Shown piece by piece: positions 43,185-55,500 of a DNA stretch of 64,000 nt. The notes beneath the pieces are model-generated. The model worked only from the letters and a program-made list of their open reading frames with translations. It made no database searches and was not told the DNA's origin. Each line of letters opens with the position of its first letter. Positions within the stretch are counted from its first letter, which is position 1. Origin of the DNA: Cymbomonas tetramitiformis (taxonomy: Eukaryota > Chlorophyta > Pyramimonadophyceae > Pyramimonadales > Pyramimonadaceae); NCBI GenBank assembly GCA_001247695.2, contig LGRX02025776.1, positions 113,727-177,726 on the forward strand, read 5' to 3'. Position numbers and translations under genes: made by a program.

Positions 43185-44202
43185 CATTATATTAAGCCGC
43201 ATGCCCTTACTTCTTGTAATATATACTAATACATGTCGATCATCTATATACCTTGCTCTTAATGTTTTTATCATCATGTTGCATAGAAGCAGGAAATTGA
43301 TCCTTCCTTGCTAAAGGTGTAGTGAGCCTTGTACAAAATCATACCCTTGCACAGATACGCACACATGCGAGATATCATATCTGTGGATAAATAAAAACTG
43401 CTAAATGCTACCTTTGCCAGACCGTGGTTTGTCATTCGGATCTTATGGCCAGTAATCCGTGCTACCGGATAAAACCTGAGGTGGACGGAGTTGTGATCCT
43501 GAGTTATGCTTGACACACATAACTAAAACGAATTTCACATTAGTACGTGTCGAATCCACTCTGAATCGACAGATGTTCGTCAAAGCGCGCGTACCGGACC
43601 AAATATTGAGGAGTTGAGCAGACCGGGTAAAGGATTATAAGTCCAATCCCGTTAAGCAGGGCCACTCCGTTTGCATTAAAACAAGCCCCCAAAATCGGGC
43701 TCCCCATGACCGCCTGTGAACCTCCATAGTAGCTTCAGGAGGGGAGGAAGGGTTGGGTGCACTATATATAACTGTGGAAACATGTACCCAAGGGTTTTCG
43801 TTGATCAGTCGTATATATAAGGCCGAGAATCGTTGGTTAAATCGTCGAGCATCGTTCGCAAAGGCGTCGACGGCAAGCGCAAAATATATCCGTAACGTAA
43901 ACCTCGGATACCTTGAATCGTCACTCTGAAATACGATACGCAATTCATGGAAACCTTGAAACGTCACTCTGAAATACGATACGCAATTCAGGGGGGCTAC
44001 ATCCTAAGAACTGTAAGGCTAAATGCCTAAGGTGAGGGTTTAAAGTGGACTCAGTTCCCCCCAATATCCTAAAAATATATTGGAGGGACGCCTCACATCG
44101 GTGTAAGAAGACTTGTACCAGCAGCAACAACAACAAAGACATCAAAGACATATACAAAGGTATGCCCGTTGTGAGGTCACAACTCTCTTAAGAGGGGAGA
44201 TC
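43185..44202 (+). other. Gypsy B 3' untranslated region
   Basis: About 1 kb without a gene. It holds a 29 bp direct duplication (43919-43947 and 43962-43990). It ends in a purine-rich tract (AAGAGGGGAGA, 44190-44200) two bases before the 3' LTR, the expected polypurine tract. Confidence 0.75.
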
Positions 44203-44767
44203 TGTCAGGGTTATGACCGATGACATATGTGTCATACATATCATACGTGTCATACCTGTCAGACATGTCATACCATGTCATGTCATGTCATGTCATGTCG
44301 TGTCATGTCATATATTATAATGACAGACAGTCGTCAGTGCGGTCGACTATGACATGTACAGTCATACCATCTGTCATTCACTCACCTTGAGTGGCACCTG
44401 TCATCGAGAGGCCAGGTTGTGGCATCGAGATGACAAAGCAAGATGAAGTCTTGAAGAACCAAAGTGTTCGGAGAAAACTCATCTTCGCTTCAAGCATGTT
44501 CTGAACAAGCATGCGAGTATCATATGGCTTATTCGTTCAGCCGATACTGATTGTTCAACCAATGCCTTGGGTTCACAACCCAATTGTGGTGGCATCTATG
44601 AGATGCGGGGCATTGCGTAAATGAGGTAGCATTGAGCTACAGCAGTCACTTCTGAAGAAGCACTGCACTCACACAGTACCCACACGTACGCTGCGTGAGC
44701 TATTAACGTTCCATAATAGCCTCGCTATATATCATATATCCTATCGCTTCCTAGCGAAGCCCTAAGA
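44203..44767 (+). repeat. Gypsy B 3' LTR
   Basis: Matches 13916-14551 apart from the short TGTCA tract and a few changes. It ends CCCTAAGA and is followed by the target duplication ATCAG at 44768-44772. Confidence 0.9.
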
Positions 44768-47257
44768 ATCAGCTCCAGCTCCTCGGGGAAACTCTCCGGG
44801 TACTGCACAAGTACCAGTGATGAGGGCACCCCGAGAATAAATCAGCCTGAAAATGCCACTGAAGCAAGTGGCCGGGTTGAGAGTATCTCAGAAGAAGTCC
44901 TTTCCAGTATGAGTGTATGCCACTACAGTTCCAGCAGATGGATACTCCCTCAGAACACATCGCACAGATGCGGTCTCAGACAGCACAGCTGAAATCACAG
45001 AAGAAGTTGTTGTTGTACAAAGGGAAAGTATATGGACAGAGTACTCACATTTTGGTAGATCCAGGAGCTACATCGTCATTTATCGACAAACAGTTCGCTT
45101 CTCAGCTTGGTATATCACCAACAGACTCATCATCATTCTCAGTGGGATTGGCTGGAGGAAGCCAATTACCCTGTACATCCTATCTTCCCAATGCTACATT
45201 CACGCTGGGTAAGTATAAGGATACAGAAGATTTCTACATCATTGACATGAAACCCTTCACAGTCATCCTGGGACAGGATTGGTTGGAAAGAAGAAATCCA
45301 CACATTGACTTCCAGTCCAAGAATATGACGATCACCAGGAAACACTCATCAGGTTCCAGTGTTCGTACAGTTCTGTCCAGAGTTGAACAGACTCCAGGTT
45401 CAGATGACCTTCCTGAAATGGAATTGGTCAGTGCCACCACTATGAGAAAGCACCTACGACGTATACGATCCAGTGGGTCGGCTGAAGAAGCCGTAGCTTA
45501 TCTCTTTTTTCTCTCAGAGGTCGATGGTGAACTGGTCATGACAGCAACAGACTCAGACACCACTATGGAAGACCCAAAGGTCACAGCAGCACGTGATCTA
45601 ATGAGGGAAGACTTTTCAGATATTTTCCAGGAGGATCTTCCAGCTGGCCATAGGCCAGAACGGTTTGAAGGTGGATATCATCGCATCAACATTGAACCTG
45701 GGCATAAGCCACCATCACAGCCAGTTCGTACCATTCCAGTGCCTATGATGGAGGAGCTCAAACGACACATCATCAAATATGTCGAACTGGGTATCCTTCG
45801 TCCGTCATCATCACCATATGGATGTCCAATCATTTTCGCTCCTAAGCCAGGGGGGAAGTGGAGGATGTGCTGTGATTATCGAGCCCTTAATAACATCACT
45901 ATAAAGGACACGTATCCATTGCCACCTCACGATACCCTTCTTGAACAGCTTAAAGGTGCACGATGGTTTAGCAGATTTGACTTCAATCAGTTCTTCCATC
46001 AGATTCCTATACACCCAGATGACATTCACAAAACAGCGATACGTACCAGATACGGTTCATATGAGGGGACAGTGATGCCTTTCGGGTTAACTAACGCTCC
46101 TGCAACCGCTCTACGTGTTGGAAATCGAGCATTCTTTGACTTCATCGATCAGTTCTTGGTCATTTTCATGGATGACACCATAGTGTACAGTCCAGATTTT
46201 GACAGCCACGTGAAGCATGTTCGACAGTTCTTACAGCGCTGCAGAGATCATCAGTTCTACATCAGGCCTTCTAAGGTTGAGTTGTTCGTCAGATCCATCG
46301 ATTTTATCGGACACCATATCTCTGAGGCAGGCCTATCCATCATCGAAGACAGAATCCGTGCAGTCATGGCTATCCAGCCTCCAGTGTCGTATGGTCCAAC
46401 CGTTGGTAAACAGCCTCTACGTCGTATGGCTAAAGATGGCAAGTCATCTCTTCGGTCATTCTTGGGCATGGTCGGCCAGTTTAGGAGATTTATACCAAAG
46501 TTCTCCAAGATTGCCGAGCCGCTCAATCGTCTCCTTAAAGATAATGCAGAGTTTGTCTGGGAATCTGAGCAGCAGCAGGCATTTGATAATCTCAAAAGTG
46601 CCATCTGCCATGCTCCAGTACTACAGCTTCCAGATCAGAAACTGCCATCTATTATGGAGGTCGATGGATCAGGCACACACGTTGGTCAAGTGGTATTACA
46701 GGATCAAGGAAAAGGTATGAAGCCATGTGGCTATCACAACGTCACTCTTTCTGATACACAGAGACGCTGGCCTATTCCTGAGATCGAGCTATTTGCCATT
46801 GTGGAGGGCTTCCGATTCTTTCGCCACATCTTGCTGGGAGCTCTTGAAACTATTGTTCGCTCAGATCATCAGCCACTGGTTTATTTCCAGTCCAAATCCA
46901 CACTAAGCCCCAAACAGGCGAGGTGGTTGGATGAGCTCTCCGAGTACAACTTCCGAATAGAGCACATTTTTGGCGAGAAGAATAAGGTTGCAGATGCACT
47001 CACCCGTATTGGGATTGATCTATCGCAAGACCATTTTTGGCAGACAGCTTTACATTCCACCTACTCCCAAGGTGCCTACAGATGACGGTGAGATCACACA
47101 GCTTCGCCACATTCTACTTCATGAGTGCCACTCAGCCACTATTTCTGGTCATGTAGGCAAAAATCGCATGCTTCATCTATTGCGTAGCCGATATTATTGG
47201 CCAAAAATGACGAAGGCAGCCATCCAGTACATTCGGGAGTGCCCCGTGTGTCAACGA
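44768..47257 (+). pseudogene. pol: Gypsy A Pol: protease, RT, RNase H, start of integrase
   Basis: After the gag-protease linker, a continuous frame from 44917 to about 47010 carries protease (VDPGATSSFID near 45055), RT (CDYRALNN, DFNQFFHQI, FMDD near 46166) and RNase H (VDGSGTHVG near 46660, DHQPLVYF). Compared with gypsy B about 235 bp are deleted near 47010, shifting the frame. The integrase zinc region (His, His, Cys, Cys between 47121 and 47255) follows in another frame. A CAG to TAG change at about 47258 stops it. RT and RNase H are otherwise intact. Confidence 0.9.
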
Positions 47258-47667
47258 TAGAAAACGAGGAGACACAAACCTTATGGTCAGTCACATATAC
47301 GATATTGTGTGCCTAAGACAAAATGGCTTGATGTATCTCTTGACTGGATTACTGACCTGCCTATCACCACTAATGGGCACGACAGTATATTTGTGGTAAT
47401 GTGCCAATTCTCTCATCGTTGTCATCTCATTCCCTTCAACATGACCTGGACTGCTCAGCATACTGCTTCAATATATATGCAGCATATCTTCAAGCTCCAT
47501 GGTCTTCCGAGGAACATCATCTCAGATCGAGACCCCAGATTTACTTCTACATTCTGGCAAACACTGTGGAAATCTACTGGTACGAGATTGTCTATGACGT
47601 CTTCACACCATCCACAGTCGAATGCAAGCAATGAAAGGAGCCATGCCTTCATTGAGGACATCCTCAG
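47258..47667 (+). pseudogene. pol: Gypsy A integrase catalytic core
   Basis: Open from 47309 to the intron donor. It has Asp in SLDWITDLP, Asp in SDRDPRFTS (~47525) and Glu in NERSHAFIED (~47630). It lies downstream of the TAG nonsense codon, so it would not be translated as part of Pol. Confidence 0.86.
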
Positions 47668-47744
47668 GTATTTTTCAATTTGTTTGATGCATGATTCACC
47701 ATCCTCTGGTTTATAAACTGATTAGATAGTATTTTTCTCCTCAG
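47668..47744 (+). other. 77 nt intron in the gypsy A integrase
   Basis: Same position, length and borders as 42374-42450 (CTCAG|GTATTTTT ... CTCCTCAG|GTGTTG), with small internal differences. Confidence 0.82.
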
Positions 47745-48283
47745 GTGTTGTTGCAACGATACTTCAGCCAATTCGTGGGAGGACAAGTTGCCTCTGGTGG
47801 AGTTTGCGATTAACAACACAGTTTCTGCTACTACTGGTTATTCACCATTCTATCTCGACTCGATGGCGCAGCCACTTTCGTCTCATGACCTGGCAATCAC
47901 TATTCCGCCAGAAGCTCCTGTTCCAATACAGAATGCTATTCGAGATCATTTTGACCAGTACTCGGTTGTACATGCCAACGCGGTAGACAACATTTCCCGA
48001 GCAGCAGAGATCAGCCAAGCCAGATTCAATAAGACTCACATGCCCCGGCAATATGCAGTAGGGCAGAAAGTTCTTCTACGGACCGAGTTTATCCAATGGA
48101 CTGGTTTGACAGAGGCAGGCAGACACTTTACACAGCCATATATTGGGCCGTTTACCATATCCAAAGTGCTCAGCCATGGACGTGCTTATGAGTTAGATTT
48201 CGGGGATCTCGATATTCGTATCCATCCGGTTCAGCCTGTATCCAGAATAGAGCTGTATAATGACTCAATTCAAGCACCTTTGC
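47745..48283 (+). pseudogene. pol: Gypsy A integrase C-terminal region, truncated before the chromodomain
   Basis: Continues integrase through GPFTISKVLSHGRAYELDF and IRIHPVQPVSRIELY without the 4 bp insertion seen in gypsy B. Homology ends at 48283 in the middle of the linker to the chromodomain, and an accidental stop follows at about 48304. Confidence 0.86.
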
Positions 48284-49555
48284 ACTACCAAGTAAAGTGC
48301 TTCTAAGCACTACCTACAAAAGAGATCACGACGAGTCATCGAAGAATGTTGAAAATGTTGATTGTCGTTCTTAAAGATAATTTCAGGTCCCTCGAAGATC
48401 ATCACATGCCATGGGGACGTGGAGAAGGGTCAAAACTGAAAACTGGCCTTGGCAGATCGCGCGAAGTTATTTGGCTGCAAAATGTCGACGATGCCCACAC
48501 AAAACACGTCGAATTTTCTTGAAAATGATGCCGTTGAGGAACAGCTTTTGAGGGGTTAGGCTGTTCAGTTTGGTGTCGAGGAATCCCAACTTCCAGAGGG
48601 GTAGAGAGGAGAGAAGGGTCGACGAACGCGATGGGGCTGTAAATCTGGCCAGAAAATCTGCCAAAAGGCTGATTAGTAAAGAATGACGAAAGAAGTCAAA
48701 GGGGTTGAGGTAAGGATGCCCGGTTGACGGGTTACCACTTCCCAGAAGTCCATTGTCCAACATAAAAAATACGGCTGCCTCTAAAAACCTCGAAGGTGGC
48801 AAAATTGACAGTCGTTGGCGAATTGGGTTGGCACTGCCGATTTTCAGGATCTGAAATAGGGGGGCGATCAGAAAACAGGCAGAGAGCGGACAGCGCAGCG
48901 GGTCTGCGAGATTGCAGGCTGGCGGCGGTTGCTGCTAAGAGGTTGTCATCGGATGACGTTGGTCGCCAAAGTGGGGTCACTACTCCCATCGAAATGGCTG
49001 AAATTCCGGGGACACGAATTCCGGAAAAGAGATGTTGCTGCCGGGGTCACCACTCCCTTGTGGCAGCGAGAGAAAGATTGCAGCGGTCGCGTTGGCCAAG
49101 ATCGTCGCAAAAACCATGCCGGCTGTAAAATTGAAGCTAGAGAAGGCGGGAATTTCAAGATCTGCAGATCAGAAAGCTGAAACAAGCAGAGGAAGCGTAA
49201 GCGAAGCCCGTAACCTCATGAGAAACCAGAAATAAACTAGCTATATGAGGGTGGGAAAAGAGACGGTACGACAGCTGCCATAAGGCAGCAGCTGAAGGAC
49301 AATGGCTGCGGATAATATTACCAGAGTAAGGGCTGGCGGCTTGCGCCGCCAAGTTATTACGAAGGGAAGATTGTCTGAGAGGGGCGCGTGTCGCAGTGTC
49401 ATCATCACAATGTGTGACGCCGCGACCGCAACTACGATGCTTCAGGTGTGAGTGACACAAGGAGTCACATACTACTAGATACTACTACTATAGGGCACCC
49501 AATATTGTACTCTACGCGAGAGCCCTAATTTGCGAAATCTTAGAATGTTAAGAAT
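48284..49555. other. Non-coding sequence after the gypsy A truncation
   Basis: About 1.3 kb with no convincing gene and no match to the gypsy 3' end. It begins with a small hairpin (AGTGCTT...AAGCACT). It may be host sequence or part of another unrecognised element. Confidence 0.5.
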
Positions 49556-49557
49556 AT

Positions 49558-49628
49558 TTGGTCCGTCCGTCCGTCCCGCGTCCGTCCACCGTGGACGGAC
49601 AGTGGACGGACGGACGCTCGTGGACCAA
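49558..49628. repeat. GTCC-rich inverted repeat
   Basis: TTGGTCCGTCCGTCC... on one side faces ...GGACGGACGG and TGGACCAA on the other, around a CCACCGTGG centre. It could form a long imperfect hairpin. Confidence 0.75.
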
Positions 49629-49639
49629 CATCCTATCTC

Positions 49640-49782
49640 CCCCGGGGCGCGCCCCCTGAGCAGCGAACCCCGAGGCGCGCGCCCTGAATAGCGAGCACCG
49701 GGGCGCATACCCCGAGCGGCGAGCCCCGGGGCGCGCCCCCTGAGCAGCGAACCCCGGGGCGCGCCCCATGAGCGGCGATGTA
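49640..49782. repeat. GC-rich tandem repeat, about 28-31 bp period
   Basis: Five imperfect units of the type CCGGGGCGCGCCCCCTGAGC + GGCGA. Each unit contains the palindrome GGGGCGCGCCCC. It stands out from the surrounding moderate-GC DNA. Confidence 0.85.
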
Positions 49783-52537
49783 CTAGGGTACATCACGAAT
49801 CAGTACGAGAGACAGGCGTGTCAGAATGGCGAGGGACAGAAACGATGACAGTCACCAACCGGAAATGATGACAGTCACCAGCATGACCGAATGACAGAGG
49901 TGCCTGGCAGAATTGACAAAGGTGACCGACAGAAGTGACTGACTCAAATGTGACATTTGAATAATAGGATTCGATCAGTCGAACATAACTGGAGGGAATC
50001 GAGGAGGACCTCAGTTCTACAGTCACATCAGCAGATCTGTGAGTATTCAAATGAGAGACTTGGGAGGTGACAGTCAGAAACATTTAAGTACTGATGACAG
50101 ATCCCAGCTGATTGGTTGTTGCAGTCAGCAAATGACTGAACACATGAAGTGGCATGGTAAGGACGAGTTACCCTAAGTAGAGAGCTGTGCAAGCTCTCGG
50201 GGTTGAGTTTAAATTTGTCGTACATTGCAGCCACCTCTGTGGCTGTTAAGCAACTTGACCAAAAGAGTAATTAAAAAAAGATCCGTATCCGATATTATCC
50301 ATGTACTGTCTGTACATCCTATGATCATGGCATCATATTACCTGTAAGTGTTTGCTTACATACCTGTGAGACTGGCGGTTCAGTCCTCACACCCCGAATA
50401 AAGACAAACAATTTCCCAGAAGCAATTGTGGGACATAAAATCGATAGCGTGTTGGGAACATCATTCACATCCGTCATATACCAGCAGGCAGGTCACAAAG
50501 GAACCCTGTTCAAGTAATATTATCACGTCGTAACCTTATGTACTTGCACCTGCACAGGCACATATGGTATGGCCTTGCAGGTACATGTGCTAAATAACAT
50601 GAAGAATCAATACAAACCAACCCACCATCACAGGTGGAATGAAAAGCATTCCGGAATAGGGCAGAGCCGTGCCAAAACGCGACACACATAGAGAACTTGT
50701 GGGGAGGGGGTGGGGGTGGGGGGCAGCTGGGAGTAGATCCACCATTGCATTGCAGCTCCAATACAACAATATTCCATGAGGGCCCCAAACTGAACAGCAC
50801 GAGATCCACGAACAAAAGCCAGCCGACCATCATCCAAGTGGAAATGACAAGCATTCTGGAGTGCAGCAGGTCCAAGACTGCATACGATATGCAAACACAT
50901 CCTTGTAGGAAAGAAAGTATGGGGGAACTGGGTCCACCCACACACATGCACAATCACACATTATGTACCACAACCGATTAAAATTTGCAATAACATGATA
51001 CATTCTGTGTTTCATACTTAAAAGAAACTAACACCACCCTTGTGGATCCTGATTACGGATATCTCATAGCTTTGAGGATAAAATATCTTGTTCAAAGACT
51101 GGATGAAAGACTGTAGATTCGGAGGGATATGAAACCAGGGAACTGGAGTGGAAACTGCAAGTTGGAGGTCTATCCTCTCATACTAGCAGTAGTGTCTGCC
51201 CCCACATGTACTACAGGAGTGTTCTAGATTCCACCATGTCATTCGTGTTTCACCCTTGGAGCTTCCACTCTAAGCCCTGCCGGTGTTAAAGTGGGCCTGG
51301 GCTCAGAGCCCACGGCCAAGGGCACCATTCCATTGAAAAATCATGGTTAACACATCTGAGTAGGAGAATACAAATCTTTGGCAGTACTTTGCTGTGGACA
51401 AATAGAGAGTCTCAGCTAGCTATTTCAAACAATGGCCTTGTTCCTGCTCCTTCTCGTCGGAAATGCTCCTGCCTGGTCATTAGAGCTTGATTCACCAGTC
51501 ATATTCACAAACGTCCCCTTGATCAGCGCCTTTGCACTGGTAGAATAATAAGGTTGAGAAATCAGGGCCTCCTCGGTGTCAGATCATGGGTTGAACGCTG
51601 GAATACTTAAATGGCAATATCTATGCCGCAGTTGTGTCCAGTGGTAGAGCGTCCATTTCTTGCCCAAGGGACACCTGCCACTTGCCTGCCGAAGGAGGTA
51701 TATTATCCACAGAGCCATATGCTGCGGGGGCGGCGGCGACTGCTGTTGCCTCAGCTGCTGCTGTTGCCTCTGCTGCTGTTGTTGCTGTTGCAGCTCCAAG
51801 TGTCACTGAGCTGACTGCATCGGCCAATGTCGGATCTCCAGTTTGCACTTTGTCCTCAAATTCCTCGAGCTCAAAGGCTCCTTTGATCCTGCATGCCAAG
51901 AAAGTCGCAAGGTCAAAAGGAGACAGAACATCATCACCAGACAAGAGAGAGGTAGCAACCTCGTTGGCTTGCCCAGTAAATTTCTGGTCCTCAGGGCAAC
52001 TGACGTGCCACACTTGTATCCGTGCTGTTCTCTACTGTTGTGACCCCAAGGGGTTACATATCAGATTCTGATGTTTTGAGACACTTCCGGAAGAACTTAT
52101 TAGCAATCTGAAGGTACCCTGTTTAGAGAGTAACAGCAGCCTATGATATCAGACCGCTGGTGGACAGCACTCCTATCATGGGACGAGGTGTGCCCAATTC
52201 GGTGTTTGGGCCAGAGCAAAGTCCGTTGGATGCACTAAGTAGAATAAGGAGGCTCTCTCTCAAGATCTTCAAGGCTTTCCGATAAAAATATTGGAGACAC
52301 CTTCAGAGCGCGCCTACCATGAATACCCTGGTGCCCGTTCCCCAACTGACCTGCTTGTCATTATGTCCACGCAGCCGGTGAGGTTCAGGCGGATCTTCTG
52401 GATGTCAGTTATCATGCGTGCTTCTCCTGACTTCTTATGCGCAACTTGCTCTTCTGCACCAAAAGTTGAGGACCTTCCGTCAGTTGCACCATTCGGAACA
52501 CTGTTGAAGGGATGTACACAGTACACACACTGTTAAC
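49783..52537. other. Intergenic sequence, no firm gene
   Basis: About 2.7 kb. The part from 49.8 to 50.1 kb is dense in GACAGTCACC-type words, and there is a G-rich run at 50700-50725. Minus-strand coding-like stretches at 51640-52013 (Ala-rich) and 52314-52525 might be last exons of the channel gene, but phases are ambiguous. Confidence 0.5.
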
Positions 52538-55500
52538 TGTTTATCTATTTTAGTTCCACGCAACAAAACCTCCAGCATCTTGCTTCTAAATGGATCTGGT
52601 ACGGCAAGCCACGTCGGCACAACATTGATTGCATCAAGCTGCAACTGGAGAGATGGAACCGCTGTGAGGGGAGGGAGGAGCAGGGCCTGAGGAAAATCGA
52701 GCACGGACATAGGAAAACAGAAAAATGGGAGTGAAAGACAGGACTGGAAAGAGGACAGGGGAGAGGGAGGGATGAAGAAGAGTGGCAGGGAGTGGAGTGT
52801 GCGGCAGTAGGATCAGGGTAGAAAGGCTGACGGTTAGGTGAGGGAGGCATGGCCTGGGAAAGGGGCCATCTCTGTTGGCTTTGAAAAGTCAGAGATAAGG
52901 CCAGGCCTCTCCTCTTCAGCGGTCACTTGGGATCATCAGAAGCTAGGTACTTTCATAACCGTTAAACTCCCGAGTCGAGCTTTTGGATCTTTGGTTTTAA
53001 AATTAGTTTGCAGACCCTTTGGATAGCATGCTCTTATGAGACATCATCAAGCCCTTCCGCAGGCGTTCAACATAGATAAGAGGCCAAGAGACAAGAAAGA
53101 CTCCATGTTTGATCGCCTGCTCTGACGCTTAGTTTTTGACAACCAATATCATTTCAGCAGGTGGCCAAAGCAAGGGTTTTCGATTGTGTGACCTTCGTCA
53201 GCCTCTGGTTCGTCTTCCTCGTCATCTTCTTCCTTCTGGTCCCCATCTGTTGCCTTGCTTGGAGGAGGATCCACCTGAGCCTCTTCGGTCGTTCGCTCAT
53301 GCTCCTTGTGCTTTGCACTCACTGCATCTTTCATTGCCTTGAGCTTTTCCTCTTCCTCTTTGTCCGACTCGTTGATCGTCACTGCCAAACAACACCGAAC
53401 GACCTCAGCAAAACAGAATTGAAAACCTGGGTCTCGCTTCCCCCCAGGCCCTTTAGAGTGATCACAATATGCAAGTTGCCCCCAGCAAACAGCTCCTCCC
53501 CATACTCTTCTTGGCCCTCCTCTGGTTACATATGCCGAAAGCGGCGCACATATAGAGAATCAACCTTTCCAAGATATGAAACCTTTGACAGGGAGAATGA
53601 AACAGTGCAAAGAAGGCTCGTTCAGTTCAAGTCCCACCTTTACACACCGCATGATATACCAGAGGCAGAGGACGTAGGTGCACATCCAAGGCGCAAAACA
53701 GCAACGGATCGGTCTTAGCCACCCAATAGCTGTTCCCCTTAAGGTACTCTGCTAGAGAGTGAAGAGGGAAACCTGCCTACTGGGCTACCGAAGAGAATAG
53801 CTGAATACCACAACGGCAACCAAACACACTAGCTCACGCAGCAGCACATGCCGAGCATAAGGGCCTTATCTCCATCACTGTGGAGGGCAGCGCTTGACGT
53901 GCGAAGACGTAACGTGAGTGAGATGTGAGATCCCTGTCGCCTGGATGCTCCAGGTCGGCAGAGTTGTGGCTGAGGCAAGAAGGTGGGGGGCAGCGAAGAT
54001 AGAGGGAGCACGGGAGGTGCATCGGAAGGACAGTGACAAGCTGCTGCGAAGCTGTTGCATATGCGAACTCAAGGGCGGCGAGCTCCAAGAGCGTAGTTGC
54101 CCTGTGTGGAATATCGGCACGAAAACCTTGGTCGAACGAGCGCAAGCACGTGGTGCTTCCTTGTGTAGATGCCTTAACAAGGACCACAAGGTCCACTGGT
54201 AGTGCTTAACTAAGGGAGGGCAGTGTGCAATACAGGTCCCATCCAGTGGCGGAAGAAAGCAGCACCGATTCGAGTGCCCTGAAGATATCGTGTAGTCGGC
54301 TGTCATCGATACTCCAGCCGTGGGTTCTAGGGTTCTAGCGATGGGCAACGAGAACCAAGGAAAGACTTATCAGTCCGATATCGCGTCTCAGAGATTCTGA
54401 AGGTGAAACAAGGCCAGAGGGAACAATCGAGATGAAAATGCATGGAGGTGCCGATCAAAACGCTTCAGGGAACTTTACGACTGCGTATTTGAGGTTGCTT
54501 TGCACTCTCAAAAGACGACAGCGGCTGACTCGAAGCCTATGGTGCACCGTGCATAGCTACCGACAAGGAGAGCACGAAAGAGAACTCCTCAACGCACGGC
54601 AGAAAGAGAGTGGGAAGTCACAAGTTCCGATAAGGCACCCACTGTATTTGAACGGAACACCTGGCGAGTACATATCCAAGGATGAAAGTGGAAACCCCAT
54701 ATCCTGTTTTGCAATGAAACACGGTTTCGTCCATCATAAGGCCCCACTTAACCTCGAGCAACCCTCCCTATCACCCCTGCTGCTCACCGTTGGCGATCTT
54801 CTCCAGCAGCACAGCGATAACGATGTTCATGAGCATGACGCCAGCCACCAAAATATAGGACACGAAGTAGATAACTGACCACGGAACTTCGTCTATGAAG
54901 GGTCGAGCTATCACCTCAGCCCAGCTATCTCCCGTCAACACCTGCAGTAAAAAGAGAAAAAACGATCCACCCAAAGCAGACATCAAACAAGTGATATAAC
55001 CTCAAAACTGCTAACTAGATCCGAGCCCTAAAAGCAAAGGTAGCTTGAGGAGTTGAGGGTGCAGCGTGGTCACTTCCATCACTGGAACCTGTCGGACACG
55101 TCTCTTACCTGGAATAGGGAAAAAAAGGCGGAAGTGAAGTTTAGGAAGTAGTCGTTCGATGACGAAGAATCAAACGTGCGGAAGAATTCTACCCCGAGTA
55201 TGGCATAGATGGACGTGACCAGCACCAATATTGCAGCTGCGTTCGCACAGCCGGGAAGGGCCTGCTCGATTGCCAACAGGATGATCCGCAGAGCTTTGAA
55301 TCTCTTCACCAGTCGAAAGACTCTGCACCATCCCTCGCTTCCACCATCTTCAGAGCCCAAAGTTACAGGTTCCGAACACAAAACTCGGGAAGCAGAAAGA
55401 GCAACGGAGTTGCACGTGATATGGAAGAGGGGCTTAGAGGAAGGGGAAAGAATTTTGGGAGGCGTAGAAAGGAGAAAGGAGGCGATATTTTGATACTTCT

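Larger units (their letters stand above)
13916..44767 (+). mobile_element. Ty3/gypsy chromovirus copy B with nested insertions
   Basis: Bounded by LTRs 13916-14551 and 44203-44767 and flanked by the perfect 5 bp duplication ATCAG inside gypsy A gag. Internal order: primer-binding site, ~3.9 kb leader, gag, protease, RT, RNase H, integrase, chromodomain, 3' UTR, polypurine tract. Two MITEs, a gag-only LTR element and, inside those, further elements are inserted into it. Several frameshifts and stop codons make this copy non-autonomous now. The chromodomain places it among chromoviruses, which are known to use that domain to target chromatin. Confidence 0.92.
1..48283 (+). mobile_element. Ty3/gypsy chromovirus copy A, interrupted and 3'-truncated
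   Basis: The window opens inside the long leader of this element; its 5' LTR lies upstream of the window. Gag starts at 3009, is interrupted by the copia element, resumes at 12609, is interrupted again by gypsy B at 13915/44768, and pol then runs to 48283. The halves are joined by perfect 5 bp target duplications (TACCA at 3019-3023 and 12609-12613; ATCAG at 13911-13915 and 44768-44772). Alignment with gypsy B stops abruptly at 48283, before the chromodomain, 3' UTR and 3' LTR, so the 3' end is deleted or displaced. Seen directly: homology to gypsy B in leader, gag and pol. Inferred: this is one original insertion. Confidence 0.85.

Noticed and set aside
48284..50300. Remaining 3' part and 3' LTR of gypsy A
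   Set aside because: I looked for the chromodomain, the 3' UTR duplication and the TGTCAG LTR start and found none, so the end is missing or outside the window.
51634..51700. tRNA-like A-box (CAGTGGTAGAGCG)
   Set aside because: No matching B-box (GTTCGANNC) or cloverleaf at the right distance; possibly a SINE remnant but unsupported.
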